From JAGVPT01 sp964642725 (GTDB lineage: Bacteria; Bacteroidota; Ignavibacteria; UBA10030; UBA8401): 64,000 nucleotides of DNA. Under the pieces are notes generated by a model. That model was not told the DNA's origin and searched no databases. It saw only the letters and a program-made list of their open reading frames with translations. This document shows positions 17,885-26,276 of the stretch, in pieces. The position numbers were made by a program, and so were the translations under genes. The stretch lies in contig CAZXQG010000009.1 in NCBI GenBank assembly GCA_964642725.1, positions 27,568 to 91,567 of the forward strand, in the 5' to 3' direction. Every line of letters starts with the position of its first letter. Position 1 is the first letter of the stretch.

Positions 17885-18751
17885 ATGAATCTTCTTGATC
17901 TGTTCCGAAGATTTCGCTCGGGCATCATCGTTGCGACGCTGCTTGTCGTCATTGAGAATGTTGCTTGGATTGCCGAACCCGCGCTTTTCGGGAATGTCAT
18001 CGATGCGCTCATTGAAAAGGCGACGTCCGAAACCGCAGTTTCATACATTATGCCGCTGTTAATCTGGATAGGCGCTTTTCTTCTGAACTCGGGAGTCGGT
18101 GCGCTGCGGCGAATGCTTGATCCCAGAATTTTTTTGAGGATGTTTACTGAGATTGCAACCGATGTTGCGCGATCGGCAAAGGTGAAGGGGCATTCGGTTT
18201 CTAAAACGGCGGCGAGGGCTGAACTTTCCCGGGAATTTATCACTTTCGCCGAATACAGGATTCCGGACGTTATCGAACAAACGATTTCAATCGGCGGAGC
18301 AGTGTTCGCTCTCTTGTTTTTTGACTGGAGAATTGCTCTTTCTTGCCTGTTCATCGTTTTTCCTCTTCTTGCGATCTCGCGCTTATACAACAAAAGGGTG
18401 ATCACGCTTCAAAAAGACCTGCACGACAACCGCGAAGAGGCGTACGAGGTTTTTTCGACAAAAGACCCCGACAAGGTTCACGCATATTACACCACGCAGG
18501 CGAAGGCCGAGCAGCGGATCGCCAATTGGGGAGCGTTTAATTTTGGAGCGATGAGAATATTCCTCCTTCTTATTTTTCTTGTCGTTTTGTACATCGCAAT
18601 CGACCTCGACGACTTCAGCACCGGGAATATTTATTCCATCGTCGCATACTTGTGGACGTTTGTCACGTCATCCGAGTATTTGCCGGAGTTGATGGAGTCC
18701 TGGACTTCGTTGAAGGATATTTCGGAACGGTTAATGACCGAAGCGGTTTGA
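17885..18751 (+). CDS. Stand-alone ABC exporter transmembrane domain protein
   Basis: A 288-residue membrane protein that matches the six-helix transmembrane domain of type-I ABC exporters and stops before any nucleotide-binding domain. Helices lie near 15-35, 55-75, 135-175 and 225-270, and the stretch RLYNKRVITLQKDLHDNREEAYEVFSTKDPD follows the usual layout of cytoplasmic extension and coupling helix. The end SLKDISERLMTEAV is where a linker to the ATPase would begin; no ATPase gene follows, as the next gene is convergent mqnC. A Pfam family of such solo ABC membrane regions exists (ABC_membrane_3), so this may be complete. It sits 25 bp after mqnD. Function unknown. Confidence 0.75.
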   Translation: MNLLDLFRRFRSGIIVATLLVVIENVAWIAEPALFGNVIDALIEKATSETAVSYIMPLLIWIGAFLLNSGVGALRRMLDPRIFLRMFTEIATDVARSAKVKGHSVSKTAARAELSREFITFAEYRIPDVIEQTISIGGAVFALLFFDWRIALSCLFIVFPLLAISRLYNKRVITLQKDLHDNREEAYEVFSTKDPDKVHAYYTTQAKAEQRIANWGAFNFGAMRIFLLLIFLVVLYIAIDLDDFSTGNIYSIVAYLWTFVTSSEYLPELMESWTSLKDISERLMTEAV

Positions 18752-18803
18752 GGACGGTGCGATTTGTAAAACAGAAGGAAATCGTGCCTTCGCGGTTGAT
18801 GAT

Positions 18804-19895
18804 CTACGCTGCTTTTGCCTTGGGGAAGAGCTTTCTCAACTCGTACAACGTTCCTCGCTGTGCAGCATCGAAGCCGGATTCATGGATCAATTGAATGCAT
18901 TCCGCGGTGTTGGTCTTGTTCACAAAATTTGCCGCGGCATGGACATTTTCTTCCAGAAGCGTTCCGCCGAAATCGTCAGCGCCAAAGTGAAGGGCAATCT
19001 GACCGGTCTTTTTCCCTTCTGAAAACCACGATGCCTGAATATGCTGGAAGTTGTCAAGGTAGATTCTTGAGAAAGCGATCATCTGCAGATAGCGCATTGG
19101 CGTCGCATAATGCGGAATGATTTTTTCGAGAGGAGTGTTGCCGGGTTTAAAACTCCACGGAACGAATGCCGTGAAGCCCCGATGTTCGTCTTGAAGCCTG
19201 CGAATGCTCTCAAGATGGGCAACAATATCTTCATCGGTTTCGAGATGGCCGTACATCATCGTCGCCGTTGATTTATAGCCGAGTTTATGCGCTTCGCGCA
19301 TCACGTTCAGCCAGTCCTCCGAGGTCCCTTTTTTACTGCTGATTTTTTTCTTCACGCGGTCGGAGAGAATCTCAGCCCCGCCTCCCGGAATAGAACGAAG
19401 TCCCGCATCCCACAATCGTTGCAACACCTCCTGAAGTGTGAGCCCTGAAACCTGTTTCATCCCAAGGATTTCCGATGTGGAATAAAAATGGGGGTAAATC
19501 TCCGGTACTTCGGCAACGGTTCGCCGGACCATTTCAAGATAATATTCGAAGGGAAGATTAGGGTTCACTCCGCCTTGAAGCAGAACTGTCGTTACTCCTT
19601 TTGCCGCTGCTCCTTTAAAGTTTTGAATCATATGGTCCACGGTATGCGAATACTCTCCCTGTTCGCCGGGATGGCGGTAAAAAGCGCAAAAGATACAGTC
19701 AATGTTGCAAATGTTTGTGTAATTTGGATTCGTATCGATGACAAATGTTACTTGCTCATCGGGATTTTTTTTGAAACGAATCTCGTTCGCAAGCCCGGCA
19801 ACATCGAGCAGCTCGGCGCTGCGTAGAAGAAAAAGGCCTTCCTCTTGAGTGATCCGTTCACCGCCGCGTATTTTGGAATACAACTCAGCTTGCAT
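18804..19895 (-). CDS. mqnC: Cyclic dehypoxanthinyl futalosine synthase (radical SAM)
   Basis: Radical SAM enzyme that cyclises dehypoxanthine futalosine, in the futalosine route to menaquinone. The 363-residue protein has the cluster motif C63-x3-C67-x2-C70 in NICNIDCIFCAFYR, where the CAFYR ending is typical of MqnC (MqnE has CDFA). LQGGVNPNLPFEYYLEMV, SIPGGGAEILSDRVKKKI, MMYGHLET and AFVPWSFKPGNTPLE are MqnC-type blocks. Last gene of the minus-strand menaquinone operon, 14 bp after the TIR-like gene, and convergent with mqnD-ABC. The distinction from the paralogous MqnE rests on these motifs and on the second paralogue next door. Confidence 0.92.
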   Translation of the reverse strand: MQAELYSKIRGGERITQEEGLFLLRSAELLDVAGLANEIRFKKNPDEQVTFVIDTNPNYTNICNIDCIFCAFYRHPGEQGEYSHTVDHMIQNFKGAAAKGVTTVLLQGGVNPNLPFEYYLEMVRRTVAEVPEIYPHFYSTSEILGMKQVSGLTLQEVLQRLWDAGLRSIPGGGAEILSDRVKKKISSKKGTSEDWLNVMREAHKLGYKSTATMMYGHLETDEDIVAHLESIRRLQDEHRGFTAFVPWSFKPGNTPLEKIIPHYATPMRYLQMIAFSRIYLDNFQHIQASWFSEGKKTGQIALHFGADDFGGTLLEENVHAAANFVNKTNTAECIQLIHESGFDAAQRGTLYELRKLFPKAKAA

Positions 19896-19909
19896 TTCTT
19901 TTCCGGCAA

Positions 19910-20698
19910 TTAGATTGAAACTGAATACCCTGCGGCTTTCAACTCCTTGACGAGACTAAAACTGATCTCTTCCAATTTTACGATAATTTCTTTCCGTTGT
20001 ACGCCGGGGGTATTTTTCGGAACCGCCGTATCTTTTTGATAAATGCAGCATACCCTGTTCGCGCCGATTTTTCCGACAAGATATCCCAGTTCGAACATCG
20101 CGCTCGGGATGTCTTCCGCACCGATCAAGTAAAAGGCGAAGTGCGATGTCGATTGTTTTTCAACGTAAGTCAGAAGTGCGTCGCTTCCGCCACCCGTGCG
20201 TTGATAAACCGATGTTTCAATGCTAAGCTCTTTCAGCAACGACGTTAACTGCGCCAGCAAAGGATTGTTCGCGGCCGAAACGACCAATGCGCTGTTCGCG
20301 GAAGGCGGTACTGGTTTGGGCGGCAGCGGTTTTGGCGATTCCGTGGCTTTTGGGATCTCAGGTTCGGTGACGGGTTTCAGGGCAGCGGGCGCGACGGGCG
20401 CTATTGGAGATGCGGGAATAAGCTCTGTAAATTTTGATGCTTCTTTGAGGGCATCATGGACTTTCTGTGCCGACGTTTGGTAAAAATATGCGCCATTCTC
20501 GTCGTTCGCAAGCCGGGCGCGCAATGCCGCACCTTTTTCTCCGCATTTGCTCAAAGCATCGAGACAGTTCTTCCGCCATAGAAGGTATTGGCTTTGCATT
20601 TTCGCATTGTATCCGGAAAACTCGAGTCCCCCTTCGGGCACAAGTTTGTCTCCCTGATGAATCAGTTCCTGTAATCTATTTGCCGGTGATGTGTCCAT
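19910..20698 (-). CDS. TIR-like (PF10137-type) nucleotide-binding protein inside the menaquinone operon
   Basis: A 262-residue protein in three parts. Residues 1-92 are helical, with YLLWRKNCLDAL typical of helical domains fused to TIR-like effectors. Residues 93-133 are a proline and alanine rich linker. Residues 135-262 resemble the CAP12/Pycsar-type TIR-like domain: a ALVVSAANN first strand, a helix, FAFYLIGAEDI, then SAMFELGYLVGKIGANRVCCIY and a closing VKELKAAGYSV. Glutamate E203 in FELGY aligns with the catalytic glutamate of TIR NADases, while the usual first-strand HG and the R-x-x-N before FELG are replaced. Gaps to mqnE-mqnA (27 bp) and mqnC (14 bp) show cotranscription. Its job is unknown; see the finding on the missing N-glycosidase step. 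Confidence 0.7.
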   Translation of the reverse strand: MDTSPANRLQELIHQGDKLVPEGGLEFSGYNAKMQSQYLLWRKNCLDALSKCGEKGAALRARLANDENGAYFYQTSAQKVHDALKEASKFTELIPASPIAPVAPAALKPVTEPEIPKATESPKPLPPKPVPPSANSALVVSAANNPLLAQLTSLLKELSIETSVYQRTGGGSDALLTYVEKQSTSHFAFYLIGAEDIPSAMFELGYLVGKIGANRVCCIYQKDTAVPKNTPGVQRKEIIVKLEEISFSLVKELKAAGYSVSI

Positions 20699-20725
20699 GA
20701 TGATTTTTCGCTGTGATAATCAGAT

Positions 20726-22585
20726 TTAAACGGTGACTTCAATTTCCTGAAAGAGTTTTCGAAATACTTCCATGGCGGTCCGCTCCCGGTCGCCTAACCG
20801 GTAATTGAAACCTTCCAAATATTCTCGTGTTTCAGAAGGCATCAACCCGATCTGTTTACCGTGAAGCGTGCCCACACTTTCGAGCATCGTTTCGCCTTTT
20901 TCGAGCGACGATTCGAGCAGATATTTTAATTCGGATTTCTTTTCCGATTCCAACGATTTTTTGAGAGCCCAAACTGCGAAGACGAACGGCAGCTTTTGCC
21001 AATCATACCACTCCTTTGCCAGGTCGAAGACAAGCTCGAATCCGGGAAGACCGAATTTATTCTTTCGCAATGCTTCGTCGCCGATGAGAAGGATTGCGTC
21101 AAATTCGCTGTGATCGTTCACGCCGGAATGCATTCTGACGAGTGATGCTTCGACGCCGTATTTTTTCTTCAGGAGTACCTGGAGAAGGCGGATCGAAGTC
21201 GCGGTATCGTCGGTAACTCCGATGCGTTTTCCTTCCAGGTCGCCCCAGCCTTCCTTCGAAAAAAGCATGACGCTCTTCACCTGGTCGCGCGTAGCGATGC
21301 AATAATTCATCAGCTCGAGATTCTCCTCCTGCGCAAAATAGTCCATCAACGAGAAGATTCCCGCGTCGATAAAGTGCGCGGTCGAAAGTTCGCCCATGCG
21401 GCGCGGCGCAACCGGAAGAATTTTGAACTGGCGTTTTTCGAAGTCGGAATAAAACGGAACGGAATTCAGATACGGTATTTTTCCAATGACGTTTTCAGTA
21501 TATAATTTCAAAGGATTATAGTAGACGTCGCGCTGGACCGGGATCTTGCATGCATCCCTGATGATCTTGACCATCTGCTCCTTTGCAAGACTCATCGGGC
21601 TGACGGCTCCGGCATCATGCGCGATATTTTCCCCGCCGACCGTGCCGTCCATGTCATCGGCGCCGAAATTCAGGGCGACCGAGGCAACTTCTTCTGTCAA
21701 CATCACCCAGTATGCCTTGATGTGCGGAAAGTTGTCGAGCATCAGCCGCGAAACCGCAATGGTTTTTAAATCGTCAATCGCGGAAGTGAACTCGTTCTTC
21801 GGTTTGATTCCGGTGACGCCCGGTTGAAATGCCAGCGGAATGAATGTGAGGAACCCGCCGGTTTCATCCTGAGCCTCGCGCAGCTTCATCATATGAACGA
21901 TGCGTTCTTCGTATGTTTCAATGTGGCCGTATAACATCGTCGAGTTTGTCGGAATGCCAAGCTTATGCGCCGCTTTGTGAACTTCAAACCATGTCTTTGC
22001 GCCGATTTTCGCGCTGAAAAGTAGTTTTCGAACCCGTTCAGAAAAAACCTCGGCCCCGCCGCCGGGCATTGTGCTAAGCCCCGCATCTTTCAGCTGCGAA
22101 AGAACTTCTTCAATAGACAATTTGAATTTTTTGTGAAAGAAATCGATCTCGACGGCGGTGAATGCCTTCACGTCGATGCCGGGAAAGTTTTTTTTGATTT
22201 CCCGCAGCATGTCGAGGTAATAGTTCCATTCCCACTCCGGATGCAAACCACCGGTGATGTGCACTTCCTGAATATCCGCGGTTAATTTTCCGACAATGTC
22301 CGCAACAGTCATTTCATACGTATTCGGTTTTCCCGCCTTGGTCGCAAAATCGCAGAACTTGCATGCAAGAACACAAATGTTTGTCGGCTCAATTTTTTGA
22401 TTGAGGACAAAATATACCGCGTCCCCGCTTTTCTGCTGCTGGACGGAGTGGGCCATTTTACCGATCGAGATAAGGTCATTCGATTGGAACAGCGCAACGC
22501 CGTCGGCAAGAGAAAGCCGTTCGCCGTTCCGGACCTTGTCCCAGATCGGTGAAAGCATCTGATCTCTGAAATTGATGTTAAGCAC
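20726..22585 (-). CDS. mqnE/mqnA: MqnE-MqnA fusion: aminofutalosine synthase plus chorismate dehydratase
   Basis: A 619-residue bifunctional protein. Residues 1-360 are a radical SAM MqnE: EPTNICVLACKFCDFA with C71, C75 and C78, HITGGLHPEWEWNYYLDML, TAVEIDFFHKKF, MPGGGAEVFSERVRKLL and LYGHIETYEERI. Residues 366-619 are an MqnA-type periplasmic-binding fold beginning IGKIPYLNSVPFYSDF and continuing through TAHFIDAGIFSLMDYF, GWGDLEGKRIGVTDDT and LPFVFAVWALKK. MqnA dehydrates chorismate to 3-enolpyruvylbenzoate, which MqnE joins to a SAM-derived adenosyl group to give aminofutalosine, so the fused halves do consecutive steps, with the first step at the C-terminus. The reading frame is open throughout; no frameshift or stop lies at the junction. 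Confidence 0.92.
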   Translation of the reverse strand: MLNINFRDQMLSPIWDKVRNGERLSLADGVALFQSNDLISIGKMAHSVQQQKSGDAVYFVLNQKIEPTNICVLACKFCDFATKAGKPNTYEMTVADIVGKLTADIQEVHITGGLHPEWEWNYYLDMLREIKKNFPGIDVKAFTAVEIDFFHKKFKLSIEEVLSQLKDAGLSTMPGGGAEVFSERVRKLLFSAKIGAKTWFEVHKAAHKLGIPTNSTMLYGHIETYEERIVHMMKLREAQDETGGFLTFIPLAFQPGVTGIKPKNEFTSAIDDLKTIAVSRLMLDNFPHIKAYWVMLTEEVASVALNFGADDMDGTVGGENIAHDAGAVSPMSLAKEQMVKIIRDACKIPVQRDVYYNPLKLYTENVIGKIPYLNSVPFYSDFEKRQFKILPVAPRRMGELSTAHFIDAGIFSLMDYFAQEENLELMNYCIATRDQVKSVMLFSKEGWGDLEGKRIGVTDDTATSIRLLQVLLKKKYGVEASLVRMHSGVNDHSEFDAILLIGDEALRKNKFGLPGFELVFDLAKEWYDWQKLPFVFAVWALKKSLESEKKSELKYLLESSLEKGETMLESVGTLHGKQIGLMPSETREYLEGFNYRLGDRERTAMEVFRKLFQEIEVTV

Positions 22586-22599
22586 TACGATCTCTCATG

Positions 22600-24369
22600 T
22601 TATTTCCAATAGCTTTCCCAGCGGTTGTCGACCAGTTTCACAATTTTATTGTCCATAGCAAGCGGCTCCGGGTAGCCATCTTTCCATGTTGCATCAATTC
22701 CCATGGTTCCGATGTAGATGGGGGATATCCCGACAAGTTTCTGTTGAGTAAAAATCACGTCCCGTTCGCAGTCGAAACGCGTGAAGACACCCCAAATATA
22801 ACTTTCTTGATCGTGAATATCCACATCCTCACTTACCGCCGCTATAAGTTTCACCCCGTCCAGCATTGCTGACTTGAGCAATTTTCTTATGACTGCGGCT
22901 CCATCGTGTTTTACTTTGACCAGCAGCAGCGTGTCCGCGATCAGATTTGTTGCGATAATTCTCCGGTCGTGGACTGCCAATTGGTGGATGAAAGCTTCGG
23001 TTTTTTTTGAAATGCGTGATTTGTTTTTTATTTTTTTCTTCGTTGCATCTATAATCATTTTGCTGCCGAGGTTCATCGCATACGACGTGAAATCGAGCGT
23101 ATCGAGGGGCACTTTAGGCAGCAGAATGAAATCAAAATGCGGATCGAAATTGTCGCGGACTGCGTGAAGCACTTCCCGAAAATTTCTGGGGTCGACGTCG
23201 TTTGAGACCGTGATGAGGCATTTTGTCAACGAAAGCTGTTGTGTTCCCATTAAACCGAGCGCCGTTTTCATCGCTTCCTTCTGATACCGCTCTTCGATGG
23301 AAACAACAAGCAGATTGTGAAAACCGGCTTCATAGTACGCCCACATACTATTGATCTCCGAGTGGAGAAGTTTCGCGAGCGGTCCGAGAATTTTTTGCGT
23401 TGCGTCGCCGAGGAATTTGTCTTCCATCGGAGGAATGCCGACGACGGCCGCCGGATAGATCGGATTCTTTCTTCGCGTGATGGCAGTGACATGGAAGACG
23501 GGGAATTCGGCGGCGGCGGAATAGTGTCCGAAGTGATCGCCGAACGGCCCTTCGCTCCGGCGCTCTTTGGGCGCGACAAATCCCTCCAGGATAAATTCGG
23601 CATTTGCCGGCACGCTGATCGAGACCGACCGTCCTCCGACGAGCTGGGTTCCTTTCCTGCGCAGGAATCCGGCGAACATTGCTTCATCAATTCCCTCCGG
23701 CAGAGGTGCGATTGTTGCGAGAAGCAACGCCGGATCGGTGCCGAGTGCCACCGCAAGTTCCAGCGGTTTGTTTATCTTGTCGGCCTGGTAATAATGGAAT
23801 CCGCCCCCTTTTTGAATTTGCCAGTGCATGCCCGTCGTTGTGGCGTCGAACACCTGCATGCGGTACATGCCGACATTTCGTTTGCCGCTTCGAGGATCAT
23901 GAGTGAACACCTGCGGCAGCGTGATGAACCGCCCGCCGTCCTGCGGCCAGCACTGTAAGATCGGAAGAGCGTTAAGGTCGGGCTTTTCGATAATTTCCTG
24001 GGACGGGGCGATCATGATATCGGTCGTCCGCGAGGAGAGGAATCTTCGCACCATGCTCCGATGTTTGACGAACATTTTCGCGGACGGCGGAATGGCTTCT
24101 TCAAAAAAAGAAATGAGCTGTGCGCCGAGTGCATCCGGCTGTTCGCCGAGGGCAATCTCAATACGCCGTTCGCTCGCCAACGTATTGATAACGAGGGGAT
24201 AGTTGGACCCTTTCACCTTCTCAAATAGAAGAGCGGGCTTTTTTCCTTTCAGCGCGCGTGTTGCAATCTCTGTGATTTCGAGAATCGGGTCGACTTCGAC
24301 AGTGACGCGATGGAGTTCTCCGATTTTTTCGAGGTGGTTGACAAATTCACGAAGGGCAGTAAAGCGCAT
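22600..24369 (-). CDS. mqnL: UbiD family decarboxylase (menaquinone pathway)
   Basis: Prenylated-FMN-dependent decarboxylase expected to remove the ring carboxylate of the prenylated dihydroxynaphthoate. The 589-residue protein is of full UbiD length. Recognisable blocks are LREFVNHLEKIGELHRV at the N-terminus, MYRMQVFDATTTGMHWQIQKGG (cut to its MYRMQ and THWQ-like core, binding cofactor and metal), PPHP-like PIYPAAVVGIPPMEDKFLG with the conserved glutamate, and ERRSEGPFGDHFGHYS carrying the ExxxPFxxH motif. It needs the UbiX cofactor made by the gene just upstream (5 bp). Naming it MqnL follows the futalosine-pathway assignment and its operon context. Confidence 0.9.
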   Translation of the reverse strand: MRFTALREFVNHLEKIGELHRVTVEVDPILEITEIATRALKGKKPALLFEKVKGSNYPLVINTLASERRIEIALGEQPDALGAQLISFFEEAIPPSAKMFVKHRSMVRRFLSSRTTDIMIAPSQEIIEKPDLNALPILQCWPQDGGRFITLPQVFTHDPRSGKRNVGMYRMQVFDATTTGMHWQIQKGGGFHYYQADKINKPLELAVALGTDPALLLATIAPLPEGIDEAMFAGFLRRKGTQLVGGRSVSISVPANAEFILEGFVAPKERRSEGPFGDHFGHYSAAAEFPVFHVTAITRRKNPIYPAAVVGIPPMEDKFLGDATQKILGPLAKLLHSEINSMWAYYEAGFHNLLVVSIEERYQKEAMKTALGLMGTQQLSLTKCLITVSNDVDPRNFREVLHAVRDNFDPHFDFILLPKVPLDTLDFTSYAMNLGSKMIIDATKKKIKNKSRISKKTEAFIHQLAVHDRRIIATNLIADTLLLVKVKHDGAAVIRKLLKSAMLDGVKLIAAVSEDVDIHDQESYIWGVFTRFDCERDVIFTQQKLVGISPIYIGTMGIDATWKDGYPEPLAMDNKIVKLVDNRWESYWK

Positions 24370-24374
24370 AAGTC

Positions 24375-24926
24375 TTATTCTAATTCTTCAGTTCGCCAGC
24401 CCTTTGACGTTCGTTCTCCGATTTCGCCGAGAAGTTTATCGGTGAATGCCGAAACGTATTCATCGACGGTTTTCGGAACAAAGTAGAGCGGAGAGGAGAT
24501 CGGCATGATGACGGCTCCGTACCTCGAAAGCCGGGCGCATTGTTCCAATGAGACGGTGGAAAGAGGCGTCTCACGAATGCAGAGAATGAGCTTGAATCGT
24601 TCCTTCATCGCGACCTGCGCGGCCCTCGTTATAAGAGAGTCGCCGATCCCCGACGCAATTTTCCCGAGCGTTGACGTCGAGCAGGGAAGGATGACGCATG
24701 CATCAATGCGGTTAGACCCCGAAGCGATCGGCGCCGTGAGGTCGTCGTTCGAAAATTGACGCTTTACGTACGGCTGCAATTCCTTTTCCGTGATGTCGAG
24801 CTCGTCTTTCATCAATGCCTTTCCCCATTTGCTGATGACGAGATATTTGTCCGATGTTGACTGTTTCAAAAAATCCAATGCAAAGACGGCACCGGATGAG
24901 CCAGTAATTCCGACAACGATTTTCAT
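24375..24926 (-). CDS. ubiX: Flavin prenyltransferase UbiX
   Basis: Makes the prenylated FMN cofactor required by UbiD decarboxylases from FMN and dimethylallyl phosphate. The 183-residue product has GITGSSGAVFALDFL at residues 6-20, the APIASGSNRIDACVILPCST block near 68-87 and RETPLSTVSLEQ near 123, all UbiX signatures including the conserved arginine and serines for phosphate binding. It overlaps the end of ubiA by 4 bp and is followed by ubiD after 5 bp, so cofactor maker and user are cotranscribed. In the futalosine pathway the same activity is called MqnM. Confidence 0.94.
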   Translation of the reverse strand: MKIVVGITGSSGAVFALDFLKQSTSDKYLVISKWGKALMKDELDITEKELQPYVKRQFSNDDLTAPIASGSNRIDACVILPCSTSTLGKIASGIGDSLITRAAQVAMKERFKLILCIRETPLSTVSLEQCARLSRYGAVIMPISSPLYFVPKTVDEYVSAFTDKLLGEIGERTSKGWRTEELE

Positions 24927-25756
24927 GGCAGGACACTTGGAAGGATGACCATCGCGAAAATGTTGAAGCCGAGCAGGATGTTGATCTTAAAAAAAGCGAG
25001 TTCGACGTCGTCCGCCTTCTTCTGCTCAAGGTAGAGTAAAATTCCGCTCAGCAGCAGCGGCGGAATCGCAACAAATCCTTTGAGGGAATGGAAGAATAAA
25101 ATCACAAGAACGATAAACGCAAGGAAGTGAAGTCCGGCTGAAATCTGCAGCGCCCGTTTTTTCCCAAAACGCGAGGGGAATGAAAAGAGATTTGTGCCGC
25201 GGTCGAATGTCTCATCCAGCGTCGAGTATATGATGTCAAACCCCGTCCCCCAAAAGAGAACAAAGAGAGGAAGAATCAGGCCTGTACTAATGTTCTCGAA
25301 TGACCCGTTCACGGCGAACCATCCGCCAAGGGGAGCCATAGCCATGCCGAGGCCGACTCCGAAATGCGCCAGCGGCGTAAACCGCTTCAAATATGGATAG
25401 ACAATGAACACCACGAGAGGAATTGGCGAAAGACGGAAACAGAAGTCTGAAATGAATCTGGCGGCAGTTAGATAAAGAAGTAAACCGGCCGCTAGCACGG
25501 TGCATACCTGCCACAAGCTGAGTTTTCCGCTTGGCAATTCACGGTTCGCCGTCCGGGGATTTTTCTTATCGATTTCACGGTCGATTATACGGTTGAGCGT
25601 CATCGCGACGGTGCGTGCACCCACTGAAGCCAGAAGCACCAGAAGCAAGAGTTCATTCGATGGCTTTTCTTTCGATGCGAGGAACACGCCGCTGTAAATC
25701 ATGGGCAGAGTGAAAAGCGTATGTTCTATTTTGATGAAGCTGAGGATCTTTTTCAA
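24923..25756 (-). CDS. mqnP: UbiA family prenyltransferase (menaquinone pathway)
   Basis: Integral membrane enzyme that attaches a polyprenyl chain to the naphthoate ring. Both aspartate motifs are visible: NRIIDREIDKKNPRTANRELP (NxxxDxxxD) and DIIYSTLDETFDRG (DxxYxxxD), which bind Mg-diphosphate. About eight membrane helices. No ATG is suitably placed; the frame is open to TTG at 25834, but TTG at 25756 starts MKKILSFIKIEHTLFTLPM, the usual UbiA beginning, and gives a normal 277 residues, so it is chosen. First gene of the minus-strand menaquinone operon, whose promoter must lie in the repeat-rich gap 25757-26355. Confidence 0.88.
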   Translation of the reverse strand: MKKILSFIKIEHTLFTLPMIYSGVFLASKEKPSNELLLLVLLASVGARTVAMTLNRIIDREIDKKNPRTANRELPSGKLSLWQVCTVLAAGLLLYLTAARFISDFCFRLSPIPLVVFIVYPYLKRFTPLAHFGVGLGMAMAPLGGWFAVNGSFENISTGLILPLFVLFWGTGFDIIYSTLDETFDRGTNLFSFPSRFGKKRALQISAGLHFLAFIVLVILFFHSLKGFVAIPPLLLSGILLYLEQKKADDVELAFFKINILLGFNIFAMVILPSVLP

Positions 25757-25924
25757 TCGGATGCGGCAAAAATTAGAAATGTCAGGAAATTCGACTTGCC
25801 TTCCACAGAGGCACGATTCGACAAACACGAACAAATTTACCCAAAAAAAGCCAGCGAGTCAAGGAAGGTTCAAAGCGGGTGGTGGGGTCTTTTGAATGAA
25901 TGTGGAGACCAAGCGATGCTAAAC

Positions 25925-26056
25925 TGGTCCCTTCGACTCCGCCGCGACGGCTCATCCTGAGCAAGCGGAGCGCGTCTGCGCCGGAGGCGCATGAGCCTAT
26001 GACTCAGAAGGAGACCGTCGCGTTCCGCCGCTTTTCGGCGGGATCAGGGTGAACAT
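25925..26056. repeat. Imperfect inverted repeat family E
   Basis: The segment opens with GGTCCCTTCGACTCCGCCGC and closes with GCGGGATCAGGGTGAACATC; the arms, CCTTCGACTCCGCC-like and GGCGGGATCAGGGTGA-like, are loosely inverted, and small internal stems occur (GCGTCTGCGCCGGAGGCGC). Similar 'CTTCGACTCCGC...CTCAGGATGA' sequences are common bacterial intergenic repeats. It lies in the 600-bp divergent gap between the menaquinone operon and isocitrate dehydrogenase, which also holds repeats A and B. Confidence 0.5.
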
Positions 26057-26100
26057 CAGTTCTTACGATGAGAAGCAAAAGACCTCACTACTTCAGAGCG

Positions 26101-26177
26101 GCTGTCGGACACCTTCTTGTTTTGCAATACCAAATATTTCAACATATTGCAGTTTCCCGGATAAGGTGTCCGACAGC
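26101..26177. repeat. Palindromic repeat family A, copy 2 (77 bp)
   Basis: Perfect 15-bp terminal inverted repeats GCTGTCGGACACCTT (26101-26115) and AAGGTGTCCGACAGC (26163-26177). The element matches the 4648-4722 copy in reverse orientation over about 45 bases of arm and interior. The better-preserved ends suggest that this copy is younger or under selection. No coding potential. Confidence 0.8.
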
Positions 26178-26195
26178 TACGGATGCGTTTTTATA

Positions 26196-26276
26196 AGTGA
26201 TGCCATGACTATTTCTACGGAAAAGTTCTTTCACTTCAATACTGAGCGGTTTGATTGGGAAAGTCACGGCATCACT
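26196..26276. repeat. Palindromic repeat family B, copy 1 (81 bp)
   Basis: AGTGATGCCATGACT at 26196-26210 and AGTCACGGCATCACT at 26262-26276 are inverted repeats with one mismatch. The same 15-bp arm recurs at 56529-56543 with a shorter interior. It lies 19 bp after repeat A copy 2 and about 80 bp before the isocitrate dehydrogenase start, so it may sit within that promoter region. Confidence 0.75.

Noticed and set aside
19910..20698. A complete anti-phage system around the TIR-like gene
   Set aside because: No cyclase, ATPase or other effector or sensor gene is adjacent; all neighbours are menaquinone genes.
23317..23958. 213-residue plus-strand frame
   Set aside because: Antisense to ubiD, rich in arginine and cysteine without any motif.
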